From an uncultured Bacteroidota bacterium (lineage in GTDB: Bacteria; Bacteroidota; Bacteroidia; Chitinophagales; Chitinophagaceae), in assembly GCA_938008665.1 (NCBI GenBank), contig CALLKA010000102.1:1-8090 (forward strand): a stretch of 8,090 nucleotides of DNA, written 5' to 3'. Positions within the stretch are counted from its first letter, which is position 1. Each line of letters opens with the position of its first letter. This document shows, in pieces, positions 1 through 7,532 of the stretch. The position numbers and the translations under genes are program-made. The notes beneath the pieces were generated by a model. That model was not told where the DNA came from. It searched no databases and was given only the letters and a program-made list of their open reading frames with translations.

Positions 1-50
1 TACGAGATAGTACAAGGTGACTGGAGTTCAGACGTGTGCTCTTCCGATCT
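1..50 (+). other. Illumina P7/index/read-2 adapter left on the contig end
   Basis: Bases 1-8 (tacgagat) match the 3' end of the Illumina P7 oligonucleotide. Bases 9-16 (agtacaag) sit where an 8-base i7 index belongs. Bases 17-50 match the TruSeq-type read-2 adapter, beginning gtgactggagttc and ending in gctcttccgatct, the usual ligation boundary. This is library-construction sequence retained by the assembler, not genome. Any start codon placed here is an artefact, including the GTG at 36 that is in frame with the porin downstream. The identification rests on recognising well-known adapter sequences and needs no homology search. Confidence 0.97.
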
Positions 51-1388
51 ATTAAGTCTGATTTATTAGATAGTCTTTCATTAGGGAATCCCTATGAATT
101 AGATACAAGGTTGGGTGTGAGCGGCATGACCTTTAAAAATCCATTTAATACCTCAATTTCAACGGGTACAACTTACAAGGATAATATATTTTTGTTAAAG
201 CAATCTTATGACTTAGGTCAAAAGGATTCAATTGTAAAGGATACGGTTACCGTTTATATGTTTTATCCAAGATTACGATTTCAAAATGAACTCAAATTTA
301 AAACAAGCCAATTCTTGTTTGATGACCAAAATCCCGATTCAATAGGGTATAAGAATTATTTCAATTTTACAATTCCTGCAGGTAAGGAAATTACTTTTCA
401 AGACAATTGGAAAGTGCTAAATGATGAATTTAGTTTGATCAGCTATCCGCAAAAAAATAATAGTAACCAATTTTTACAACTAGCCACCGGTTATACCAAT
501 TATACAGCCACCTTCCCAAATCAAACAGGTTGGAGTAATTATGATTTATATGCATTTGCGGCATATAAGAATAAAACCAGAAATCAGTTATGGGACATGT
601 TGGCTTCCGGAAAATTATATATCAATGGCTATCATGCAGGCGATTACGAAGCCAATGTTTATTTGTCAAGAATTTTAAATACGAAGGGAAATTATATGAA
701 ATTGTCCTTCCAAAATTACAACAGAACACCCTCCGCTAATTTATTGGGTCGTACACAGTTTCCAATTATTGGGCTTGCAGGTATCAAAAAAGAAAATACC
801 ATTGATTTGATGGGAGTCATTGGTAATTATAAATCAGCATGGTCAGCGCAAGTAAATTATCAGTTGATTAATAATTACAATTACTTCTCCAATGGTTATC
901 AAGCCAATACCTACGGAGGGGCAATTAGTTATTTGCGGATTCAAGCCGAGCAAAAATTAAAGTTATCTTCGCATTGGAACTGGTACAATCAATTAAATGT
1001 ACAATTGGTTGATCAATCAAGCCCTATTCATGTGCCATTATTATTAACAAGGCAGCGCTTGGCATTTGAGGGTAATTTCTACAAAAATTTAAATTTATCT
1101 ACAGGACTGGAATTGATATATCACACATCTTATAAAGCAGATGGATATATGCCTTTGACCGGACAATTTTATACGCAGAATAATTATACATTAACGAATA
1201 GGCCTATTGCCAACGCGTTTTTACATTTTATGATCAAAAGATTGAAGGCGTATATCCGATTAGAAAATTTAAATACACTGATTCCAACCAGTGAAAAATT
1301 GGGTCCTTCCTATAATTTCGCAGCCCAAAATTACCCAACCAATAGTTTGTGGTTTAGGGTGGGTATATGGTGGAATTTCATCAATTAA
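51..1388 (+). CDS. Putative outer-membrane beta-barrel porin (Porin_10-like), 5'-truncated
   Basis: The frame is open from the first genomic base and ends at TAA 1386-1388, giving the C-terminal 445 residues. The first residues are IKSDLLDS; the true start lies beyond the contig. The protein is rich in Asn, Tyr, Phe and Thr, with alternating hydrophobic/polar stretches typical of transmembrane beta strands separated by polar loops, and it ends in an aromatic strand (WFRVGIWWNFIN) as outer-membrane barrels do. Phrases such as RLGVSGM, FKNPFNTSIS and YPRLRFQNELKFK resemble the Bacteroidota putative porin family (Pfam Porin_10). Family members are, from memory, around 600-700 residues, so a signal peptide and roughly 200 residues are probably missing. 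Substrate is unknown. It lies 125 bases from the next gene and is probably not part of the metal efflux operon. The family call is by pattern, without an alignment. Confidence 0.8.
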   Translation: MKSDLLDSLSLGNPYELDTRLGVSGMTFKNPFNTSISTGTTYKDNIFLLKQSYDLGQKDSIVKDTVTVYMFYPRLRFQNELKFKTSQFLFDDQNPDSIGYKNYFNFTIPAGKEITFQDNWKVLNDEFSLISYPQKNNSNQFLQLATGYTNYTATFPNQTGWSNYDLYAFAAYKNKTRNQLWDMLASGKLYINGYHAGDYEANVYLSRILNTKGNYMKLSFQNYNRTPSANLLGRTQFPIIGLAGIKKENTIDLMGVIGNYKSAWSAQVNYQLINNYNYFSNGYQANTYGGAISYLRIQAEQKLKLSSHWNWYNQLNVQLVDQSSPIHVPLLLTRQRLAFEGNFYKNLNLSTGLELIYHTSYKADGYMPLTGQFYTQNNYTLTNRPIANAFLHFMIKRLKAYIRLENLNTLIPTSEKLGPSYNFAAQNYPTNSLWFRVGIWWNFIN

Positions 1389-1478
1389 TTCTCATCCCGT
1401 TAGTGCATAAATCCTTGATAGTTGTGCCTTTGACCAATAGATAAGACCCCTTTGTTAATTGGTTAATTTTAAGATTCC

Positions 1479-1512
1479 TTGGTCTAAAAGTTGGGAAAAA
1501 TCGCTAACTTTA
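1479..1512 (+). promoter_or_regulatory. Possible Bacteroidota-type promoter before the small exported protein gene
   Basis: TTGG at 1479-1482 and TAACTTTA at 1505-1512 are one mismatch each from the Bacteroidota -33 (TTTG) and -7 (TANNTTTG) elements. The 22-base spacer is slightly longer than usual. The -7-like box ends two bases before the first possible GTG start (1514), so transcription would begin at about 1517 and the message would be leaderless or start inside the called gene. No other convincing promoter is visible in 1389-1513, and no strong terminator follows the porin stop. Confidence 0.25.
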
Positions 1513-1513
1513 G

Positions 1514-1900
1514 GTGGTGAGGAAAGCAACTACTATATTTTTAACTACGCTCTATATTTTAGGGGCGACAGAGGCGTATCAATTGCTTAAATTGCCTTTT
1601 TTATTTGAGCATTATAAAACGCATCTTCAATATAACCAACAATTAACTTTTTCTAAGTTTATCGATATTCATTATTTCACAACTGCTACTTACGATTCAG
1701 ATTACCAACAGGATATGCAATTGCCTTTCAAATCATCCAACAGAACCGTTTCATTGTTGAATTTTGATAGTTACTTTACTGCAAAATTATTTATAGAGCC
1801 TATTGTTTTTTTTACTTTACAAAAAAAATACCCATTGTACAATGATCGGGATTACGCTTCTAATAAATTTGATAATATTTTTCAGCCACCGCGCGCTTAG
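1514..1900 (+). CDS. Small conserved exported protein of unknown function, upstream of the metal RND pump
   Basis: This encodes 128 residues. An in-frame TAG at 1511-1513 directly precedes two tandem GTG codons (1514, 1517), so translation cannot start further upstream; no AUG or Shine-Dalgarno fits better. Residues 3-22 form a basic-then-hydrophobic segment (KATTIFLTTLYILGATEAYQ) that could be a signal peptide or membrane anchor. The rest is polar and aromatic, with blocks QLLKLP (23-28), FIDIHYF (49-55), DMQLPFKS (67-74) and QPPR (124-127). I recall these blocks, from memory only, in uncharacterised Bacteroidota proteins encoded beside CusA/CzcA-type pumps. That context suggests a periplasmic accessory role in metal efflux, but no metal-binding motif or catalytic site is evident; His33 and His53 are the only histidines and there is no cysteine. 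It is 73 bases upstream of the permease gene on the same strand. Function is unassigned. Confidence 0.72.
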   Translation: MVRKATTIFLTTLYILGATEAYQLLKLPFLFEHYKTHLQYNQQLTFSKFIDIHYFTTATYDSDYQQDMQLPFKSSNRTVSLLNFDSYFTAKLFIEPIVFFTLQKKYPLYNDRDYASNKFDNIFQPPRA

Positions 1901-1925
1901 GTTTCATTTTCGTCCTTCTTTTTTT

Positions 1926-1943
1926 GCATAAATTTATTTATGC
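1926..1943. promoter_or_regulatory. Perfect 18-base palindrome upstream of the RND pump gene (candidate operator)
   Basis: The sequence gcataaatttatttatgc consists of two perfect 8-base arms around a 2-base centre. It ends 30 bases before the pump ATG in the 73-base gap after the small gene. A TTTG (1923-1926) overlaps its left edge and TACTATTTG (1951-1959) follows, which together loosely resemble a Bacteroidota promoter with an over-long 24-base spacer. A repressor on the palindrome would then block the -33 region. The short AT-rich arms and lack of a following T-run make it a poor terminator. No regulator gene is in the window, so the operator role is inferred from symmetry and position only. 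Confidence 0.4.
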
Positions 1944-1973
1944 TATCATTTACTATTTGAACAAGAATTTACT

Positions 1974-4900
1974 ATGTTAAATAAAATAATAACTTATTCT
2001 ATTAAGAATAAGTTAATCGTTGGATTATTTGTGATTTCGCTCATTTTGTGGGGCGCTTATCAGGTAACACAATTGCCCATCGATGCAGTTCCGGACATTA
2101 CGGATAATCAAGTACAAGTCATTACTGTTTCCCCTTCACTTGGCGCAACAGATATTGAAAGGTTGGTCACATTCCCCATTGAACAAGCCTGTAGTAGTAT
2201 TCCTGGTACCAAACAAATAAGAAGTTTCTCTAGGTTCGGACTTTCATTAATTACTATTGTTTTTGAAGATAAAATTGATATTTACTGGGCAAGGCAACAA
2301 ATAAGTGAAAAGTTGCAAAAGGTACAGCAAGATATTCCTCCGGGAACAGGTACACCCGAATTGGCACCAGTTTCAACAGGATTGGGAGAAATATTTCAAT
2401 ATGTAGTTAGGCCTTTAAAAGGGTATGAGTCAAAGTTTGATGCCATGGAGTTAAGAACAATTCAGGATTGGATTGTTAGAAGACAATTGATTGGGACCCC
2501 GGGTGTTGCTGAAGTTGCTAGTTTTGGTGGCAAATTAAAACAATATGAAATTTCTGTACGTCAGGATCAGTTAAAATCCTATGGATTAACTATTTCGGAT
2601 ATATTTTCGGCCTTAGAGAAAAATAATCAAAATACAGGAGGAGCTTATATTGAAAAAGGGCCTACTGTACTTTACATTAGAAGTGAAGGATTAACAGTCA
2701 ATATTGCTGACATTGAAAAGATTGTGGTTAAGCAAATATCTAATGGGAATCCGCTATTGATCAGAGATATTGCGAAAGTACAATTAGGATCAGCGATTCG
2801 ATATGGTGCCATGACTTTTAATGATGAAGGAGAAGTCGCTGGAGCTGTAGTGATGATGCTGAAGGGAGAAAATTCATCCTTAGTAGTGAAAAGGGTAAAG
2901 GATAAGATTGCCGAAATTCAAAAAATGTTACCAGAAGGAGTGGTCATTGAGCCATTCTTGGATAGAACTAAGATGGTTAATAATGCAATTACAACAGTAG
3001 AAACTAATTTATTGGAAGGGGCATTGATTGTAATTTTCGTACTTGTATTTTTTCTTGGCAATTTAAGGGCTGGTTTAATTGTTTCATCGGTAATCCCATT
3101 GTCAATGCTTTTTGCCATTATATTGATGAATATGTTTGGTGTTGGTGGGAACTTGATGTCATTAGGTGCCATTGATTTTGGATTAATTGTTGATGGCTCT
3201 GTGATTGTCATAGAAGCTATTTTACACCGTTTTGCACATTCGAAACATTTCAGAACATTAGTTAGGGTGAATCAAGGTGAAATGGATGAAGAAGTGGGCA
3301 AGTCAACAGGGTCCATGATTAAGTCGGCTGTGTTTAGTCAAATCATTATCTTAATTGTATATATACCTATTTTATCACTGGAAGGAATTGAGGGAAAGAT
3401 GTTTAAGCCAATGGCATTCACTATTGCCTTTGCTATTTTCGGTGCATTTATATTATCAATTACTTATGTGCCTATGATGGCCGCTTTATTTTTAAATAAA
3501 AAATTAAATCACAAAAAAAATATTACAGATAGGCTAATGATTTGGTTAGAACGTGCGTATCAACCATTTTTAAAAACGGTATTAAAGTTACCAAAGACGG
3601 TTATTGGGATTACTGTCATATTATTTTTCGTTTCTGTTGGTTTGTTGATGAATATGGGAGGTGAATTTATACCACAGTTAGAGGAAGGCGATTTTGCAGT
3701 TGAGACCAGGGTATTAACTGGAAGTAATTTGAATAATACGGTTGCGTCAACGCAAAAGGCAACAAAATTATTACTTCAAAATTTTCCAGAAGTGGAAAAG
3801 ATAGTCACTAAAATTGGAAGCGCCGAAATTCCAACCGATCCAATGCCATTTGAAGCAGGAGATATGATGGTCATTTTAAAAGATAAAAAAGAGTGGACTT
3901 CTGCTAAAACTTTTAGTGAATTAAGTATGAAAATGACAAAAGATTTGGAACAGGTTCCAGGTATTACTGTCGGGTTTCAATTTCCTGTTCAAATGCGATT
4001 TAATGAATTAATGACGGGTGCTAGACAAGATGTGGTATGTAAAATATTTGGTGAAAACTTAGATACGCTCACGCATTATGCAGCGCGATTAAATAGTATT
4101 ATTCAAACGGTGGATGGGGCAGTTAATATTTATGAAGAAAAAGTGACCGGGATGCCGCAGGTGGTCATTAAATATAATCGAGATGGAATGGCAAAGTATG
4201 GTTTAAATGTGGAAGATGTGAATCGGGTGGTGAATAGTGCGTTTGCCGGACAAATTGCAGGCCAAGTATATGAAGAAGAAAAAAGATTTGATATGGTGGT
4301 TCGCCTTGATGGGGAAACAAGAAAAAGCGTATCAGATATTCAGAATTTAAATATCACCACAGCCAATGGTATGCAAATTCCATTGTCATTTGTTGCAAGC
4401 ATTGAAGAAATTGAAGGGGTGAATCAAATTCAAAGAGAAAATACAAAGCGTCGTATCATTGTTGGTTTTAACATTAATGGGCGTGATGTACAAACTATTG
4501 TGAAGGAGCTTCAAACCAAAATTGGGCAACAACTTAATTTGCAAAAAGGCTACACCATTGTGTATGGTGGTTCTTTTGAAAATATGACTGCTGCAAAAGA
4601 CAGATTAAGTATTGTGGTTCCTATTGCCTTATTCCTCATTTTTTTATTGCTATATTTTGCCTTTGGTTCAGTTAAGCAGGGATTACTTATTTATACAGCA
4701 ATACCTTTATCAGCAATGGGAGGCATAATTGCGCTATGGGCAAGAAGTATGCCGTTTAGTATTTCCGCAGGGGTTGGTTTTATTGCACTATTTGGCGTTG
4801 CGGTATTGAATGGAATATTATTAGTGACCGAGTTTAATAGGCTTAAATTGGAAGGCTGGCACGATATATCACGCATTGTGATTCATGCGACTAAATCCAA

Positions 4901-6338
4901 ATTAAGAGCTGTATTAATGACTGCGCTTGTACCAGCGCTTGGTTTTATTCCAATGGCCATTAGTACTGGTGCTGGAGGGGAGGTTCAAAAGCCTTTGGCA
5001 ACAGTCGTTATAGGTGGATTAATTATTTCAACCATGTTAACTTTATTTGTATTACCGGTAATGTATTTACTTTTTGAAAAAGGAACAAAATATTTGACAA
5101 TGAATAAAAATACAGCTATCACTATTTTAATTTTGTTGTTATTTGGACAAGCAAGTTTTGCGCAAAATAAAATAAGTCTTAGTGCTGCAATAGATACTGC
5201 ACTAAAGAATAATACTTCCTTACGCGCTTCTAATTTGAATGTGGATTATTATAAAGCATTAAGAAAGAGTAGTGTAGATATTGATAAAACTTTAATCGAT
5301 TTTGGTTATGGAAAAATCAATAGCTTCCAAAATGATAATCGAGTTTTGATATCTCAAAATATCCAATTCCCTAGTGTATATAAAAGTCAGGGGGATATCA
5401 ATAAATCAAACCTGTTGATGAGTGAGTTAAGTAAATTGACGAATGAAATTGAATTAAAATCATTAGTCAAGAATAAATACTACCAGCTATTGGTATTGCA
5501 AAACAAGAAGCAACTACTTATGCAGGCAGATAGTATTTATAGCACTTTTGTAACCAAAGCTAATCAGCGTTATAACGCGGGAGGTGCGGATATTTTAGAG
5601 AAAGTAACTGCCGAAAGTCAGTTGACACAAATTTCAAATCAACTACAAACACTTTTGCTATCTTTTGAAAGCAATCTGAATGAGTTCAACTATTTATTAA
5701 ATGGGACCAACAGCTATGCGCCTGCTTCAGATAAGTTGGAAATTTCGTTGACGCAGCTACCCGATCTATATGCTATAGGGCAAACGCCCTTAGTTCAAAT
5801 GGGGGAACAAAAAGTGGTATTAGCTGAAAATCAACAAAAGCTGGAAAAAGGCAAGTTGCAACCTTCTTTCAATGTGGGTTATAACTCATCCACCATTATT
5901 GGATGGCAGCCTACAACGCAAGGAAGTGAATCTTATTTTGGAAGCAATCATCGATTTGGTGCAATCAACCTAGGACTATCGCTTCCTATATTTTCAACTG
6001 CCCAAAAATCAAAAATTGCTGCAAGTAAAGTTCAAGTTGAACAAAATAAATTAGAAAGCTTGGCCCTGCAGCAGCAATTAAGCTCAAATTTTAAAAATTT
6101 ACTAAATGCCTATTTACAAAATAAGAAACTAGTCATTGCTTATCAAAAAAACATGTTGCCCAATGCTACCCTACTTATTGAAACTGCAGGTCGAAAAATA
6201 AATGCGGGGGAGATTACTTATTTAGAATGGGTGATGATCATAAATCAGGCAATTCAAATAAAAAGTGAATATTTAAATTATATTCAACAATTAAATGAAA
6301 ATGCGATTGAATTAGAAAAATTAACTGCTACAAAATAA
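1974..6338 (+). CDS. CzcA/CusA-family heavy-metal RND permease fused to a TolC-type outer-membrane factor
   Basis: This encodes 1454 residues from ATG 1974. Residues 1-1040 are a full-length heavy-metal RND proton antiporter. TM1 lies at about 13-30, followed by the early motif LPIDAVPDIT (34-43) and a large periplasmic porter domain. TM2-6 lie at about 344-505, with the TM4 proton-relay motif DFGLIVDG (401-408: D401, D407, then E414). TM7 is at about 541-559, a second porter domain follows, and TM8-12 span about 877-1034. The DFGxIVDG motif is CzcA-like. By eye, the positions of the three E. coli CusA metal-binding methionines hold E577, A628 and E678, favouring divalent cations over Cu(I)/Ag(I). 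Residues 1043-1063 are a signal-peptide-like segment. Residues 1064-1454 form a TolC/CusC-like outer-membrane factor with two repeats, containing AAIDTALKNNTSLRASN (1071 on), RYNAGGADILEKVTAES (1199 on) and NAGEITYLEWV (1410 on). Such ~1450-residue fusions are, to my knowledge, recurrent in Bacteroidota. No clear Shine-Dalgarno precedes the ATG. The adaptor gene follows with a one-base overlap. A sequencing indel creating the fusion is unlikely but not excluded. Confidence 0.93.
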   Translation: MLNKIITYSIKNKLIVGLFVISLILWGAYQVTQLPIDAVPDITDNQVQVITVSPSLGATDIERLVTFPIEQACSSIPGTKQIRSFSRFGLSLITIVFEDKIDIYWARQQISEKLQKVQQDIPPGTGTPELAPVSTGLGEIFQYVVRPLKGYESKFDAMELRTIQDWIVRRQLIGTPGVAEVASFGGKLKQYEISVRQDQLKSYGLTISDIFSALEKNNQNTGGAYIEKGPTVLYIRSEGLTVNIADIEKIVVKQISNGNPLLIRDIAKVQLGSAIRYGAMTFNDEGEVAGAVVMMLKGENSSLVVKRVKDKIAEIQKMLPEGVVIEPFLDRTKMVNNAITTVETNLLEGALIVIFVLVFFLGNLRAGLIVSSVIPLSMLFAIILMNMFGVGGNLMSLGAIDFGLIVDGSVIVIEAILHRFAHSKHFRTLVRVNQGEMDEEVGKSTGSMIKSAVFSQIIILIVYIPILSLEGIEGKMFKPMAFTIAFAIFGAFILSITYVPMMAALFLNKKLNHKKNITDRLMIWLERAYQPFLKTVLKLPKTVIGITVILFFVSVGLLMNMGGEFIPQLEEGDFAVETRVLTGSNLNNTVASTQKATKLLLQNFPEVEKIVTKIGSAEIPTDPMPFEAGDMMVILKDKKEWTSAKTFSELSMKMTKDLEQVPGITVGFQFPVQMRFNELMTGARQDVVCKIFGENLDTLTHYAARLNSIIQTVDGAVNIYEEKVTGMPQVVIKYNRDGMAKYGLNVEDVNRVVNSAFAGQIAGQVYEEEKRFDMVVRLDGETRKSVSDIQNLNITTANGMQIPLSFVASIEEIEGVNQIQRENTKRRIIVGFNINGRDVQTIVKELQTKIGQQLNLQKGYTIVYGGSFENMTAAKDRLSIVVPIALFLIFLLLYFAFGSVKQGLLIYTAIPLSAMGGIIALWARSMPFSISAGVGFIALFGVAVLNGILLVTEFNRLKLEGWHDISRIVIHATKSKLRAVLMTALVPALGFIPMAISTGAGGEVQKPLATVVIGGLIISTMLTLFVLPVMYLLFEKGTKYLTMNKNTAITILILLLFGQASFAQNKISLSAAIDTALKNNTSLRASNLNVDYYKALRKSSVDIDKTLIDFGYGKINSFQNDNRVLISQNIQFPSVYKSQGDINKSNLLMSELSKLTNEIELKSLVKNKYYQLLVLQNKKQLLMQADSIYSTFVTKANQRYNAGGADILEKVTAESQLTQISNQLQTLLLSFESNLNEFNYLLNGTNSYAPASDKLEISLTQLPDLYAIGQTPLVQMGEQKVVLAENQQKLEKGKLQPSFNVGYNSSTIIGWQPTTQGSESYFGSNHRFGAINLGLSLPIFSTAQKSKIAASKVQVEQNKLESLALQQQLSSNFKNLLNAYLQNKKLVIAYQKNMLPNATLLIETAGRKINAGEITYLEWVMIINQAIQIKSEYLNYIQQLNENAIELEKLTATK
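5100..5162 (+). other. Internal signal-peptide-like junction (and possible internal start) between pump and outer-membrane-factor domains
   Basis: Residues 1043-1063 of the fusion begin with an in-frame ATG (5100), followed by a short Lys-containing n-region (MNKN), a hydrophobic core (AITILILLLFG) and a type I cleavage-like end (QASFA before QN). As a stand-alone N-terminus it would be an ordinary Sec signal peptide. In the fused chain it follows TM12, whose C-terminal side should be cytoplasmic, so it would act as a thirteenth segment carrying the outer-membrane-factor domain into the periplasm, with signal peptidase I able to release it. AAGGA at 5080-5084 lies 15 bases before the ATG, a long spacing for a ribosome site, so internal initiation is possible but weakly supported. 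Confidence 0.65.
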
Positions 6339-7498
6339 TGAAAAATATATTTATGAAATCAAATCAAATTTTCGCAATTGCAGGGATTAGTTTAATGTTG
6401 GCATGTACTGCAAATAAAAAAGAGGAGCAAAAAGCAGTAGCAAGTTCAGTGAAGCCGGACAGTGCTATTTTGAATGTGGTTCGTTTAACTGCGGAGCAAT
6501 TAAAAACAGCCAATTTATCTATTGGACAGGTCCAAAACAAGGAAATGCACCAAGTTTTAAAAGTGAATGGCTTAATAGATGTACCACCAAGTAATATAGT
6601 TTCCATAAGTATCCCATTGGGAGGGTACTTGAAAAAAACGAACTTAATTCCAGGTATGTTTGTTAAAAAAGGGGCTTTACTTGCTGTGATTGAAGATCCA
6701 ATTTACATTCAAATCCAACAGGATTATTTAACAGCCAAAAGTAGGTTAGCCTACTTAGATGCTGATTTTGTTAGACAGCGAGATTTAAATGTGACCAAAT
6801 CCACCAGTGATAAAATATTTCAATTGGCTAAAAGTGACTTCGAGAGTCAAAAATATTTAGTCAAATCATTACAGGAAAAATTAAAACTAATCGGAATTGA
6901 TCCCACCCAATTAAATGAAACAACTATTTCAAGGTCAATCAATTTCAATGCACCTATTAGTGGCTATGTTACTAAGGTGAATGTTAATATTGGAAAGTAT
7001 GTTACGCCTACGGATGTGTTATTCGAAATAGTAGATCCAAGTGATTTACATGTAAGATTAATTGTTTACGAAAATGATGTACCCAATTTGAAAATAGGGA
7101 ATGAAGTGGTATTTACGACCAATAATGATGTATCAAAAAAATATGTAGCACATGTGGCAGTCTTTACCCCTAATATCAATGAAGAAAGAACCACTGATGT
7201 GCATTGTCATTTAGTCAATGAGCATGTTCGTTTATATCCTGGCACTTATGTCAATGCTGAAATTGCTTTAAATAATGCAAAAGTGGACGCATTACCAGAA
7301 GAATCAATTGTGAAATGGGAAAATAAACCATTTGTATTTGTTAAACAACCGGATCAAACTTATAAATTAGTTGCAGTCGAATTAGGTGCATCTACGAATG
7401 GGTTTATTGAAATTAAAACGAATTTAAAAGGTCAGGACATCGTTCTGAATAATGCCTATACCTTATTAATGAAACTAAAGAATAGTTCTGAAGAGTAA
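6338..7498 (+). CDS. Periplasmic adaptor (membrane fusion) lipoprotein of the heavy-metal RND efflux pump, CzcB/CusB-type
   Basis: This encodes 386 residues. Its ATG shares the last A of the preceding TAA (6336-6338), indicating translational coupling with the pump. A second in-frame ATG at 6353 would give a tidier signal peptide. A hydrophobic segment runs to Cys23 in LMLAC, a slightly atypical lipobox, so it is probably lipid-anchored. Domains: a split lipoyl-like domain at about 86-120 (SIPLGGYLKKTNLIPGMFVKKG) and 203-234 (APISGYVTKVNVNIGKYV); between them an alpha-helical hairpin at about 122-188 that should contact the outer-membrane factor; a beta-barrel domain at about 236-310; and a membrane-proximal domain at about 312-380. 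The adaptor joins the permease to the outer-membrane duct and may pass metal to the permease. It has no His-rich insertion, and the mature N-terminus has no Met before M70, so the E. coli CusB-type N-terminal Met site is not seen. Length is normal for the family. Confidence 0.93.
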   Translation: MKNIFMKSNQIFAIAGISLMLACTANKKEEQKAVASSVKPDSAILNVVRLTAEQLKTANLSIGQVQNKEMHQVLKVNGLIDVPPSNIVSISIPLGGYLKKTNLIPGMFVKKGALLAVIEDPIYIQIQQDYLTAKSRLAYLDADFVRQRDLNVTKSTSDKIFQLAKSDFESQKYLVKSLQEKLKLIGIDPTQLNETTISRSINFNAPISGYVTKVNVNIGKYVTPTDVLFEIVDPSDLHVRLIVYENDVPNLKIGNEVVFTTNNDVSKKYVAHVAVFTPNINEERTTDVHCHLVNEHVRLYPGTYVNAEIALNNAKVDALPEESIVKWENKPFVFVKQPDQTYKLVAVELGASTNGFIEIKTNLKGQDIVLNNAYTLLMKLKNSSEE

Positions 7499-7510
7499 AT
7501 GGTGTTTTTG

Positions 7511-7532
7511 TTTTGAAATTTATTTTTCAAAA
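7511..7532. repeat. AT-rich inverted repeat at the convergent gene ends
   Basis: The arms ttttgaaa (7511-7518) and tttcaaaa (7525-7532) are perfect 8-base complements around a 6-base loop. The repeat begins 13 bases after the adaptor stop and spans the stop codon of the convergent minus-strand gene (TAA at 7522-7520 on the opposite strand). The stem is only one GC pair strong and no T-run follows on either strand. Alone it is a weak terminator candidate, though it may act together with the stronger repeat beginning five bases to its right. Confidence 0.35.

Noticed and set aside
36..50. GTG start codon for the porin at 36
   Set aside because: It lies inside sequencing adapter; the coding sequence is 5'-truncated and begins at the contig edge.
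1443..1484. Short inverted match agacc...ggtct as a terminator for the porin gene
   Set aside because: It has only five paired bases with a 32-base loop and no T-run; it is expected by chance in AT-rich sequence.
2918..3211. Minus-strand 97-residue open frame
   Set aside because: It is fully antisense to the RND porter/TM2-TM4 region; the composition is rich in Thr, Asn, Ile and Pro as expected of a shadow, and no family resemblance is seen.
4691..4876. Minus-strand 61-residue open frame
   Set aside because: It is antisense to the conserved TM9-TM10 region of the permease, with no independent coding signal.
6364..6606. Minus-strand 80-residue open frame
   Set aside because: It is antisense to the adaptor signal peptide and first lipoyl half; it is explained as a shadow of the real gene.
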